Below are positions 31,055-39,769 of a DNA stretch of 64,000 nt, in pieces. The stretch's first letter is position 1. Every line of letters begins with the position of its first letter. Made by a program: the position numbers and the translations under genes. The notes beneath the pieces were generated by a model. That model had not been told where the DNA came from and ran no database searches. It saw only the letters and a program-made list of their open reading frames with translations. This DNA comes from Arthrobacter sp. B3I9 (GTDB lineage Bacteria > Actinomycetota > Actinomycetes > Actinomycetales > Micrococcaceae), in contig NZ_JAUSYO010000001.1 of assembly GCF_030816935.1 (NCBI RefSeq), forward strand, positions 1,550,001-1,614,000, in the 5' to 3' direction.

Positions 31055-33112
31055 CTAGCCGCAGGCAGTCACGCGGAAGAGGCTGGTCTTTCCGACGCTC
31101 GCGACCCGTTCTATGCCGGGGACTGAGTCCTCGCCCAGATGCCTAAGGCCGATGAACGGCTCGTCGCCGGGGACGACCTCGAAGTCGCCGAAGTCGAGGG
31201 CCCAGTACGCATTCAGGTCCCGGACAATCGGGCAAACCCTGCTGTTGTAGGCCGCCTCGTCCCAGTGATCCAGCAGGTACTGCTCGTCGGGCGTCCTGTC
31301 ACCGAAGATGTGCGGCGCAAGTGTGCGCCGATCAGACACGGCATAGACGAGGGATCCGCCCGTCCGCGGGTTGGCGACCACAAGGTCGGACTCCGGAACG
31401 AAGTCGGGCACTTTCTGCAGAAGCGCCGCTTCATCGCTCGTAAGCAGGTACGAATTTTGGGTGGTCGCGAATATGGTGTCGAGGCGCTGCTGCACGTTGG
31501 ACAACGTGCCGCCTTGGGCCCCCAGCCCGAGAAAGAGGACAAGGACTACGGACGCCGCGACGCCGGTGACCTGCGGCAGGCGCGCCGCTACGGGCCGCGC
31601 GAAGGGCGCCAGCTTCTCCGGGTTCGAGTGGCCGGCCGCCACCAGGTAGTCGCTGAAGGCCCTAATACGCCAGATAAGCCATTGGGCGCCCATCACGGCG
31701 ATGGGCAAGGTAACTACTGGCAGCAGGGCCGCGAGGCGGAAGCTGTCGTTATACCAAACCCCGGTCCAGAAGGTACGGAAGTCCCCGACCCCCCATGCCG
31801 ACACGATGACGTACAGGGCCCCGCCCACAAAGTACATACCCATGACCCACCAGTACCGGCCAAGGTGGCGCGTAATGACGTACAGCCCCAGGACCGTGAG
31901 CGCCAGCATGACCCACGCCGCGGTTGTTCCCATGGGGGCGCTGGCGAGAATCTCGCCCAGTGCCCTCGCGTTGGATTGGAACGGGGTCCACGGAGCGGCG
32001 GCAAGGCTGGGCCGGACGAAGACCCATACGACGAGTCCAAAGACCAAATAGACCACGGTGGCCGATGCCCACAGCACTGTGGACCGGCCCGCTTCCTTGC
32101 CTCGGCGGTAATTCCGCCACGACAAAAGTAGTCTGGCCACGAGCGGCGGAGTGCTGAAGGCAATGAGTGCCACAAAGGTGCTGGGGTGCGCCAGCACCAG
32201 GCCCGGGCCCACAAGGGCCAACGCGATCAGCGGGGGCCAGAAGGAGGAAGGGCGGGACCGGGCGAGCCCTAGGACTTCGATGACCAGCCCTAGCGCGACG
32301 GGGAGGATGGCGATGGCCGCGTGGTTGGGGTAGAGGACGCCGAAGGCGACCATCAGATAAGGAAAGGCGCTGAATCCGGCGGACAGCACGCCCGCGCAAA
32401 GTACGGCCGTCGCCTGGCTGCCCAGAATGCGCGTGACCAGGAAAATGCACGACAGGGGCCAGATGACGGCTCCGATGACGATCGTGCCAATGTTAACGAC
32501 TTCCATCACGGAGGCGCCGCCGAACATGAAGACGAGCGCCATGAGGTCGTGCATCGCGGCAGGGTAGAAGCCGGTTGATGATTCGGTAAGGTTGCCCAGC
32601 GTCAGCGAGGAACCGTCATGCAGGCTTGCGATATGACGGATCGCGTTCAGGTGATAGACGTTGTCGAATGTTTGCGACAGGTTGTCGGGCTGGCCGAACC
32701 CCTTTACGTAGCGGGCGGTGATAATCAGGGCGGGTATCGCAACGGCGGCCGCCACCACCAGGGGCCACAGTTTTTGGCGGGAAGACGCAAGAGGAATTGC
32801 ACCGTTCGCGCCAAGCACGCCCCACTCAGCTGGGGCGCCACCCGGCGCCGTGCGGCGCAGCAAGACCGACCGGAGGGTGAGGGCTACGGCGGCTGCAACG
32901 GCACTGGCCAGGAGGTAGGTGGCGGGATTGTACGGAAGACCGAGAATCCTAAGGACGATGCCCAGCACCGACGCCATGGAGAAGGACACCGGTGCGGCAA
33001 GGCAGACCAGATTTAACCTGCGTACACCGGCCGCGGCCAGGATGGCGAGACCCGGACCAAAAAAGATCAGGATAGTGCCCGCGAGCGTAGGGCCGGTTTG
33101 CCACCAGGTCAT
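31055..33112 (-). CDS. Polytopic membrane protein, DUF6541 / GT-C-like (paralogue)
   Basis: A 685-residue protein with about 13-14 membrane segments and an outer C-terminal domain, paralogous to the gene at 25297-27246. It shares SQTFDNVYHLNAIRHI, VIGAVIWPLSCI and FGVLYPN, and the C-terminal CPIVRDLNAYWALDFG segment corresponds to CGAVRALNVTYVLDFG of the other. The start ATG follows AGAGGAGAACTGATTC. It is on the opposite strand from all other genes of the glycan locus and lies between a terminator and a divergent promoter, suggesting separate control. Function inferred only: a lipid-linked sugar transferase or similar. Confidence 0.85.
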   Translation of the reverse strand: MTWWQTGPTLAGTILIFFGPGLAILAAAGVRRLNLVCLAAPVSFSMASVLGIVLRILGLPYNPATYLLASAVAAAVALTLRSVLLRRTAPGGAPAEWGVLGANGAIPLASSRQKLWPLVVAAAVAIPALIITARYVKGFGQPDNLSQTFDNVYHLNAIRHIASLHDGSSLTLGNLTESSTGFYPAAMHDLMALVFMFGGASVMEVVNIGTIVIGAVIWPLSCIFLVTRILGSQATAVLCAGVLSAGFSAFPYLMVAFGVLYPNHAAIAILPVALGLVIEVLGLARSRPSSFWPPLIALALVGPGLVLAHPSTFVALIAFSTPPLVARLLLSWRNYRRGKEAGRSTVLWASATVVYLVFGLVVWVFVRPSLAAAPWTPFQSNARALGEILASAPMGTTAAWVMLALTVLGLYVITRHLGRYWWVMGMYFVGGALYVIVSAWGVGDFRTFWTGVWYNDSFRLAALLPVVTLPIAVMGAQWLIWRIRAFSDYLVAAGHSNPEKLAPFARPVAARLPQVTGVAASVVLVLFLGLGAQGGTLSNVQQRLDTIFATTQNSYLLTSDEAALLQKVPDFVPESDLVVANPRTGGSLVYAVSDRRTLAPHIFGDRTPDEQYLLDHWDEAAYNSRVCPIVRDLNAYWALDFGDFEVVPGDEPFIGLRHLGEDSVPGIERVASVGKTSLFRVTACG

Positions 33113-33222
33113 GAATCAGTTCTCCTCTTAATGCAATCGAACGGTTCAAGTATGCCTTGTTCACGGCGCAGGACAGTCGTCGGGCGGCCCTACGTGTGCA
33201 GTTCTGAGCCCGTGGGCGTTGA

Positions 33223-33228
33223 TATAGT
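33223..33228 (+). promoter_or_regulatory. -10 box for the first GT2 gene
   Basis: TATAGT is eight bases before the ATG at 33237, so the transcript is probably leaderless or has only a few leader bases. No ribosome-binding site is visible. The -35 region is weak. Confidence 0.55.
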
Positions 33229-33236
33229 GGAGCACC

Positions 33237-34007
33237 ATGGGCAAATCAACGACTTCCGGCGTCCTCGTCATCATGCCGGCATGGAATGAGGCCGAAGCCA
33301 TCGGAGACACCATCCGGGAGGTGCTGCGAACTGTACGGCACGACGTGCTCGTCGTTGACGACGGGTCCAAGGACGACACGGCCCGGGTAGCGCACGAGGC
33401 CGGCGCTACCGTCCTTAAGCTGCCGTTCAACCTGGGGGTCGGGGGCGCTATGCGGACGGGCTTCAAGTACGCTATCCGCCATGGCTACAAGGCGGCCATC
33501 CAGGTCGATTCCGACGGGCAGCATGATCCGCTTGACATCGATAGGGTGCTGGCGGGGCTTGAAGTCGCCGATATTTCCATTGGTGCCAGGTTCGCCGGCA
33601 GGGGCAGCTATGACGCGAAGGGGCCCCGGCGGTGGGCAATGTCGGTACTCGCCAAGGTAATTTCGGGCGTCGCCCATACCGAACTGACTGACGTTACTTC
33701 CGGTTTCCGCGCCGCGAACGAGCGTGCCCTCCACCAGTACATCGACCATTTTCCGGCCGAATACCTCGGTGATACGATCGACTCTTTGGTCGTCGCCATT
33801 AAGTCGGGTTGCCGGGTCACCCAGGTTCCAGTCGAGATGAAGGTCCGCCAGGCGGGAACCCCGAGCACCGGCCCGCTGAAGTCGGCCATTTACCTGGCGC
33901 GATCCGGGCTGGTGCTTTGTTTCGCGCTGGCCCGCCGCAAGACGCCAGCCCCCGAATTAATCCGCGCCCCGGAACTGGGTGCAATAGCAGGCGAAGGCAG
34001 TATCTGA
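33237..34007 (+). CDS. GT2 glycosyltransferase, dolichyl-phosphate mannosyltransferase-like
   Basis: A 256-residue GT-A enzyme of the DPM1/polyprenyl-phosphate sugar transferase type: NEAEAIGDTIREVL, VVDDGSKDDTARVA, LPFNLGVGGAMRTG, and the metal motif QVDSDGQHDP. The short C-terminal hydrophobic segment (YLARSGLVLCFALARR) may associate with the membrane. It probably charges a polyprenyl phosphate with sugar for the membrane glycosyltransferases nearby. It is divergent from the DUF6541-like gene and followed 2 bases later by the DUF2304 gene. Confidence 0.9.
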   Translation: MGKSTTSGVLVIMPAWNEAEAIGDTIREVLRTVRHDVLVVDDGSKDDTARVAHEAGATVLKLPFNLGVGGAMRTGFKYAIRHGYKAAIQVDSDGQHDPLDIDRVLAGLEVADISIGARFAGRGSYDAKGPRRWAMSVLAKVISGVAHTELTDVTSGFRAANERALHQYIDHFPAEYLGDTIDSLVVAIKSGCRVTQVPVEMKVRQAGTPSTGPLKSAIYLARSGLVLCFALARRKTPAPELIRAPELGAIAGEGSI

Positions 34008-34009
34008 TC

Positions 34010-34435
34010 ATGAGCGTTGCGTCTGCACTGGTGATAGCCATTGTGATGGTCCTCGCCGTCCTTCAACTGCTGCGGCAAGGAAAACTTCGGGAGAAGTACA
34101 CCGTCCTGTGGCTTGTAGTCGGCGGACTGACCATTGTCCTGGGTATCTTTCCCCAGCTCCTGGACTGGGCTGCGTCCATGGTCGGGATCCGCGTTCCGGC
34201 CAACCTGCTCTTCGCCTTGGCCATCGTATTGTTGGTCGGCGTCAGTTTGCATGTTTCGCGTGAACTGACGATTCTCGAGGACGAGACACGGATTTTGGCC
34301 GAGGAAGTCTCCATCCTCCGTGCCTCCGTGGAGGCGCTGGAACGTGCTGCCCCCTCCTCACCCCGCGAACACCCCCTCGACGACGATCCGGCCGCACTAG
34401 GCCGGTCCCCACGGAAAGAAACCAATGACCATTGA
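34010..34435 (+). CDS. DUF2304 membrane protein
   Basis: A 141-residue protein with three hydrophobic segments (ALVIAIVMVLAVLQLL, VLWLVVGGLTIVLGIFPQLL, LLFALAIVLLVGVSLHV) and a C-terminal coiled-coil-like part (ILEDETRILAEEVSILRASV). DUF2304 genes commonly sit directly after a GT2 gene in polysaccharide loci, and the protein is thought to partner it. The start ATG lies 2 bases after the previous stop, and the stop overlaps the next gene. Confidence 0.88.
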   Translation: MSVASALVIAIVMVLAVLQLLRQGKLREKYTVLWLVVGGLTIVLGIFPQLLDWAASMVGIRVPANLLFALAIVLLVGVSLHVSRELTILEDETRILAEEVSILRASVEALERAAPSSPREHPLDDDPAALGRSPRKETNDH

Positions 34436-35321
34436 TGTAATGCTGCCGTACTACGGCGACGTGGCCATGATGAAAGCGGCTGTCGACTCGGTTCTGAGCC
34501 AGAATGACCGCGATTTCCGGCTGACAATTGTGGATGACGGCTATCCGGACGAGAACCTGCCGGCATATTTCGCAGCCCTCACAGCCGGTGACAGCCGCGT
34601 CCGGTACCTTCGCAATGAGATCAACCTGGGCGCCAACGGAAACTACCGCAAGTGCCTGGGACTGATAGACCACGAGTTCACGGTGATCATGGGCGCGGAC
34701 GACATCATGCTACCCAACTACATCGAAACCATTCGGAAGGGCTTTCAGAACCCGGACGTCGACCTGGTCCAGCCCGGCGTCGAGGTCATTGACGAAAACG
34801 GGGAGGTCTACAAGCCCCTGGGCGACAATGTCAAGGACTTCCTGCGGCGCCGTATCGTCGGCCAGAGCACCGACGCTGTCCTCGCGGGTGAGCCGATCGC
34901 CAAGAGCCTCATCACAGGCGACTGGCTGTACTTCCCGTCTGTGGCCTGGCGCTCAGAAGCGATCAAGAAGCACAGCTTCCGGGAACAGTACAACGTCGTT
35001 CAGGATCTCGGCCTGGCAATGGACATCATCATGGACGGCGGAAAGATGATGGTCTCTGACACCATCTGCTTCCAGTACCGCCGTCACCGGGAGTCCGATT
35101 CCTCCGTACAGGCCCTCGACGGGCGCCGTTTCGCCGAGGAGCGCGCGTTCTTTGACGAGTGCGTCCGTGACTTCGCCAAGCTCGGCTGGCACGCCGCCGC
35201 CAAGGCTGCCCGGCTGCATGTTTCATCGCGGCTTCACGCGGCAACGCTGGCCCCCAAGGTCATCCAGAAGCGGATGTGGCCGGGCCTGAGGAAGCTTGCC
35301 GCCCACGTCGTCCGGCCCTAA
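34425..35321 (+). CDS. GT2 glycosyltransferase
   Basis: A 298-residue GT-A protein: DVMLPYYGDVAMMKAAVDSV, the nucleotide-binding DDG in TIVDDGYPDEN, and the metal motif MGADD at about residue 90, then NPDVDLVQPGVEVIDENG. The acceptor side and C-terminus are soluble. The donor sugar cannot be told from sequence. It overlaps the DUF2304 gene by 11 bases and is followed closely by the flippase gene, so the three form one unit. Confidence 0.9.
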   Translation: MTIDVMLPYYGDVAMMKAAVDSVLSQNDRDFRLTIVDDGYPDENLPAYFAALTAGDSRVRYLRNEINLGANGNYRKCLGLIDHEFTVIMGADDIMLPNYIETIRKGFQNPDVDLVQPGVEVIDENGEVYKPLGDNVKDFLRRRIVGQSTDAVLAGEPIAKSLITGDWLYFPSVAWRSEAIKKHSFREQYNVVQDLGLAMDIIMDGGKMMVSDTICFQYRRHRESDSSVQALDGRRFAEERAFFDECVRDFAKLGWHAAAKAARLHVSSRLHAATLAPKVIQKRMWPGLRKLAAHVVRP

Positions 35322-35331
35322 TACCCCGGCT

Positions 35332-36747
35332 ATGGTCGCGGAAAACGTACCGGAGTCCGAAGTCAAGGCCGCGGACCGGCCGACGGCCGGTCCGGGGGCG
35401 GCGTTACTGTATCTCGTCGGGTCCCTGGTCCAGGGCCTCGGGCTGCTGCTGATCCAGCCGTTCGCCATCCGGTTGCTCGACCCGGTGCAGTGGGGCCAGG
35501 TTTCGACGTCGGTCGTTGCCATCCAGGTGGTCGTGGTCCTCATTTCGGCGGGGCTGCCGCTGGCCATCACCCGGTTATGGTTTGACCGGGACGACGGTAA
35601 GGTGCGCTCCCGCGCCATGTACGGTTTCCTGGCGCTGGCGGCCGTGCTGTTCGGGGCGGCCGGGGCGCTGATCGTGGCGTGGATCACTATGGCATCGGAC
35701 GGCCGGGTGGCATGGCCGTCGGTAATGTCGATGCTCGCCATCGGCCTGCTTGGCCCCGTTTTGGGCGCACAGGCGGTCCTGCGTGCCCAAAACCGCCCGC
35801 TCGCATTCGTCGCCCTGAGCCTGGTGTCCTCCGTGGCAGCCAACCTGGCGGGCCTCGGCGCCATACTGCTGGCGTCCGCCAGCGCGACAAGCTACCTGGT
35901 CGCATACACGGCAGCGGTCGCGTTGGCTGCCGCTGTAGCCGTAGCGCTGGTCCGCCCTAAAACTCCGTGGCGGGTCCACAATGTGATGCGCGAATCGGTC
36001 GGGATCGCCCTGCCGTTGCTTCCGCATACCGGGGCGCTCATGCTGCTCACCCAGGGCGCCGTGCTGCTGCTGGCGTTTCTTGCTGGAGCGGTGCCGGCAG
36101 GGCAATTTGGAGCCGTGCTGATTTTTGCACTCGGCCCTTTGACGCTGCTCAATGCGCTCAACAACGCCTGGTCCACCCGGCTTATGCAGGCGCCGCCCGG
36201 AACCCTGCCCGGGTTGCTGCATGCTGTCGCCACCGAAGCCCTCCTCGCATCGGCGGCCATAGGAGTTCTGGCCTCGGCCGCGGCGTCCGCGGGAAGCATC
36301 ATTCTTACGCCTTCCCCGGACCAATTGGCCCCCGTGGCGCGGATTCTCCCGTTGGTATCGGTCGGCTACGGTCTTTTCCTCGTCGCGACCAACGTGGTCT
36401 ACATACTTGAAAAGACCCGGGCGATGTCCTATACGACGCCGCTGATCCTGGTGGTGGTTGCGGCTTCTTCCGTTCCCTTCGCCACGTCCGGCAACCTTAG
36501 TGCTGTCGCCGCCGTTCAGGCGGCGGGTTTCATCTTGCTAGGGCTGGCCTACTGCCTTGTGGTCAGACGTCAGACCCCTGCCTCGTGGCCCCTGGGGCTG
36601 TTCGTGATCCTGCTCGCCGTTCACGCCGGGGTAGTAGCGACGCTGAGCCTCTTTCCGCCGACACTTTTCGCTGGTGCGGTGGAGATCGCCGTGGTGGGTC
36701 TGCTGATTTTGGTCTCGGGCTACGCGAAGCTCAAAAAGATCCGCTAG
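35332..36747 (+). CDS. Polysaccharide flippase (Wzx/MurJ-type, MOP superfamily)
   Basis: A 471-residue membrane protein with about 12 helices, as in the MOP exporter superfamily; it moves lipid-linked sugar units across the membrane. N-terminal motif GSLVQGLGLLLIQPFAIRLL and later PLLPHTGALMLLTQGAVLLL are typical. The chosen start is the ATG at 35332, which lacks a good ribosome-binding site. A TTG at 35296 with GAGGAAG upstream would add 12 residues and overlap the previous gene. It is the last gene before a terminator. Having both a Wzm/Wzt pair and a flippase in one locus suggests two export routes or two polymers. Confidence 0.85.
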   Translation: MVAENVPESEVKAADRPTAGPGAALLYLVGSLVQGLGLLLIQPFAIRLLDPVQWGQVSTSVVAIQVVVVLISAGLPLAITRLWFDRDDGKVRSRAMYGFLALAAVLFGAAGALIVAWITMASDGRVAWPSVMSMLAIGLLGPVLGAQAVLRAQNRPLAFVALSLVSSVAANLAGLGAILLASASATSYLVAYTAAVALAAAVAVALVRPKTPWRVHNVMRESVGIALPLLPHTGALMLLTQGAVLLLAFLAGAVPAGQFGAVLIFALGPLTLLNALNNAWSTRLMQAPPGTLPGLLHAVATEALLASAAIGVLASAAASAGSIILTPSPDQLAPVARILPLVSVGYGLFLVATNVVYILEKTRAMSYTTPLILVVVAASSVPFATSGNLSAVAAVQAAGFILLGLAYCLVVRRQTPASWPLGLFVILLAVHAGVVATLSLFPPTLFAGAVEIAVVGLLILVSGYAKLKKIR

Positions 36748-36929
36748 CTGAACGGGTCCCTCCTGAGGGCTCCAATGGCTTGGTACCGACTCGACGGGTC
36801 TCGTGACCATGCTTGTGTACCGGGAACTCCTCTCTTCCGCAGGCGCATGACCCGCCCCGCCCGGCGGCCATGCTCCCGGCAAAGGCGCACAAAGTCCGAC
36901 GTGCTGGTAAGCCCCCGGTATGCAAAAGT

Positions 36930-36991
36930 CCGCTGCCCGCCGTTGTCGCGAGCCTGGACTCGGATCGGTGGCGGGCAGCGGGCTGTTTTTT
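36930..36991 (+). terminator. Terminator after the flippase gene
   Basis: A 12-bp stem (36930-36941 with 36970-36981) with a 28-base loop is followed by a six-base T run. The right arm and following bases also belong to a segment copied downstream of the GH25 gene near 39717. Confidence 0.7.
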
Positions 36992-37010
36992 GTGGGTGGT
37001 GGCGGGTGGG

Positions 37011-38105
37011 TTAGTTGATGTAGGCGCCGCGGGTGGGTGTCCAGGTGATTTTTCCGCCCGTGAAGGGTTGGGTGCAGCTGGTGCCGGTGGTGTTGCAGGT
37101 TTGGGGTCCGGTGGGGTAGGCGAGGGGGCCGGTTTCGAAGCGGTTTTGTTGCCAGAGGGTGCGGATGGGGCCGTTGGGGCTGAGTTGGGCGCCGGTGGTG
37201 GGGGACCAGATGATGGCGCCGTTTTGGTAGTTCTGGTAGCAGCCGCCCTTGACCAGGCCGCAGACGACGGCGCTGGTGGGGTAGGCGAGGGGGCCGGTTT
37301 CGAAGCGATTTTGTTGCCAGAGGGTGCGGATGGGGCCCTTGGGGCTGAGTTGGGCGCCGGTGGTGGGGGACCAGATGATGGCGCCGTTTTGGTAGTTCTG
37401 GTAGCAGCCGCCCTTGGTCAGGCCGCAGATTTCGTCGGTGGTGGGGTAGCCCAAGAGGCCGTTTTCCGCGCCGTTGTTCCGGTAGAGGGTGCGGATCCCG
37501 CCGCTGCGGCTGATGCGGGCGCCGGTGGCCGGGCTCCAGAGAATTTCGCCGTTTTGGTAGGCCTGGTAGCAGCCGCCGTTGACCAGGCCGCAGATTTCGT
37601 CGGTGGTGGGGTAGCCCAAGAGGCCGTTTTCCGCGCCGTTGTTCCGGTAGAGGGTGCGGATCCCGCCGCTGCGGCTGATGCGGGCGCCGGTGGCCGGGCT
37701 CCAGAGGATTTCCCCGTGCTGGTAGGTCTGGTAGCAGCCGGCGTTGCGGATGCCGCAGAGTTCGGCGCTGGTCGGGTAGCCTAGGGCGCTGTTTTCGGCG
37801 CCGGCGTTGCGGTAGGCGGTGCGGATCGCTCCTGCCGTCGTGGGCTGGGCGCCGGAGGCCGGGGAGTAGAGGATCTCGCCGTTTTGGTAGGCCTGGTAAC
37901 AGCCGTTATCGCGGATACCGCAGATCGGGCCGCTGGTCGGGTAGCCCAGGGGGCCGTTCTCGAAGCCGCTGCGCGCCCATGCGTCGCGCACGGGGCCGTA
38001 TAGGCTGGCTTGGGCACCGGTGGCGGGAGACCAAATCGCCGCGCCGTTGGCGAACATCTGATAGCAGCCACCATCCCGCAACCCACACGTCACCCCCGAC
38101 GTCGC
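37011..38105 (-). repeat. 165-bp tandem repeat array, copy A
   Basis: Six complete units of 165 bp (55 residues) plus a partial terminal unit, reading CGL..GGC, Y-Q-N-G, SP-T/A-TGA and LGYPT or LAYPT. Neighbouring units pair up in near-identity (third with fourth, fifth with sixth), as expected from unequal crossing-over. From 37011 to 37904 the array matches copy B except for one unit. Confidence 0.9.
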
Positions 38106-39530
38106 AGTGCCGAGGACGTTCGTCGAGGAAGCCAAGTCAGTCATGGCCTTGGCGGCCGCACCCGAAGGGGGTTCGATGGTGACGCTTGCGGCGGAATCGG
38201 AAATCCAGTTAATGATGACGCGGGTGCCTGCGTGAGTGGTGAAGGCCTGGCCGGCCTGCCAGGCGTGTTTGGGGCTGTAGTAGCTGGCAAACCGCCGCGA
38301 ATCGGGCATGAGTATCAGGGAGCCGGCACCGATCTGTTGCACGATCTTAACGCCGCGGTTGCCGAGGACGGCTGTGGCTGTATCAAAGCCGACGGGAAGC
38401 CGGAGTTCCAGGTAATAGACCTCCCCGCTCCCAGGGTCGGTGAACTTGAGGGCCCTGTTGTCGGCTGCTCCTGCCCACGCGGTGAGGGTGTGGTTGCTGG
38501 TGTTCTCCACCTTGCCCAGATTACGGACTTCACGTCCAGTGCCGAAGCCCCCGTATTCCCACAACGTGGAACTGATGGTCGGCTGGCTTGTCTGGGATAC
38601 ACCCATCAGGTCCATAGTGTCACCGTATTCGCGGACACTACATGAGGAATCGGTAAAAGTACCGTCCGCGTTGGTCGAGACGTCCTGCGCTCCGCTGGCG
38701 CATTCGAGGCTGTTCGCGTGCATGAGGCCGAGGACGTGGCCGAACTCGTGGGCCAGAACGCTTTTGGTCAATGACGCCGGACGGGGCATGATGACCCGTC
38801 CACTGGTTCCGTTGTAGCTCCACCCTGCACCGTAGGCCCCGTCCGAGAGCGTTGGTGCCGACACAAACACAACCAGGGCCGTGTAGGGGCTTGGGGCCCA
38901 TCCGAGCTCGTTGGCGATGGTGTCCATCATGTCGGAGTAGCGCTGCCCCGACCACGCCTTGCTGCTGTTAAACGTCTCCGTGCTGGCCACGCTCATGGAG
39001 AGCCTGCCATTGGACATGCGCTGCCAATAGGCACTGGTTCCCTGGACGGCCGCGATGGCGTCGTCCATCGAGGTGTTGGCCTTTACATCCGTCAGCTGGA
39101 CTGTGACGAGCCGGACTTTGATGTCCCCTGTCCGGCCGAGCGAGTAGGCTTCCGTGCTCACGGCCCGGGCTGCGGCGCCCTTGTTTCCGGCAGGCGGCGG
39201 TGTCTGAAAAGTATGGACAGAGGTTGGAGCGTTGCCGGTTTGTTCAATGACGGGGGGCGTCAGCGGAGCTTGCTCGACCACCGGCGCGCTGGGCGCGGGT
39301 GTACGCGACGGCCTTAGGGGGGTCCCCGCAGGAAGCGCCGAAGGCGATGTCGTCGGGGCCGTTGCTGCGGGCGACGGCGTCGGGGACGCGGGGGTGGTCT
39401 GCGAGGTTGGGCTTGCCGCGGCCGGCGGCGGGGGTGCCGCCAATACCGGTGCCCCCGAGAGGGCTGTCAGGGACGCAGCCGAAATGAGTGCGGCAGCGAG
39501 TTGCGCTGCCTTCATTCGTTTGAAATTCAT
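37011..39530 (-). CDS. Secreted gametolysin-like metalloprotease with LGFP repeats
   Basis: An 839-residue secreted protein. It has a signal peptide (AAALISAASLTALSGAPVLA), a Pro/Thr/Ser-rich spacer, then a zinc metalloprotease domain with HEFGHVLGLMH (about residues 261-271) and a Met-turn-like YGDTMDLMG, resembling gametolysin/metzincin peptidases (M11). From about residue 474 come six full 55-residue LGFP-type repeats plus a partial one, each with a Cys pair (CGL..GGC). LGFP repeats are thought to bind cell-wall polymers. Start is the ATG at 39530 with GAAGGA upstream; a TTG at 39542 lacks a site. The last repeats are nearly identical in DNA to those of the neighbouring GH25 gene. Confidence 0.88.
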   Translation of the reverse strand: MNFKRMKAAQLAAALISAASLTALSGAPVLAAPPPPAAASPTSQTTPASPTPSPAATAPTTSPSALPAGTPLRPSRTPAPSAPVVEQAPLTPPVIEQTGNAPTSVHTFQTPPPAGNKGAAARAVSTEAYSLGRTGDIKVRLVTVQLTDVKANTSMDDAIAAVQGTSAYWQRMSNGRLSMSVASTETFNSSKAWSGQRYSDMMDTIANELGWAPSPYTALVVFVSAPTLSDGAYGAGWSYNGTSGRVIMPRPASLTKSVLAHEFGHVLGLMHANSLECASGAQDVSTNADGTFTDSSCSVREYGDTMDLMGVSQTSQPTISSTLWEYGGFGTGREVRNLGKVENTSNHTLTAWAGAADNRALKFTDPGSGEVYYLELRLPVGFDTATAVLGNRGVKIVQQIGAGSLILMPDSRRFASYYSPKHAWQAGQAFTTHAGTRVIINWISDSAASVTIEPPSGAAAKAMTDLASSTNVLGTATSGVTCGLRDGGCYQMFANGAAIWSPATGAQASLYGPVRDAWARSGFENGPLGYPTSGPICGIRDNGCYQAYQNGEILYSPASGAQPTTAGAIRTAYRNAGAENSALGYPTSAELCGIRNAGCYQTYQHGEILWSPATGARISRSGGIRTLYRNNGAENGLLGYPTTDEICGLVNGGCYQAYQNGEILWSPATGARISRSGGIRTLYRNNGAENGLLGYPTTDEICGLTKGGCYQNYQNGAIIWSPTTGAQLSPKGPIRTLWQQNRFETGPLAYPTSAVVCGLVKGGCYQNYQNGAIIWSPTTGAQLSPNGPIRTLWQQNRFETGPLAYPTGPQTCNTTGTSCTQPFTGGKITWTPTRGAYIN

Positions 39531-39769
39531 TGTTTCCTTCAAAGGACGCGGTGCCTGACACCACGGAGGCAGGCCCCCGCGGAGAGACCGGGAGGTGACA
39601 GCAGTCTAGGGAGCCGACTGCCTCCAATTTGAGGAACAGTGCAGAACTTGCCCATTACTTTTGGCAGGCCGCCATTCCTGCGCCCGCGGTGGATTACTCC
39701 TGCGGCAATCCAGTGGATCGGTGGCGGGCAGCGGGCTGTTGTTGTGGGTGGTGGTGGCGGGTGGGTTGG

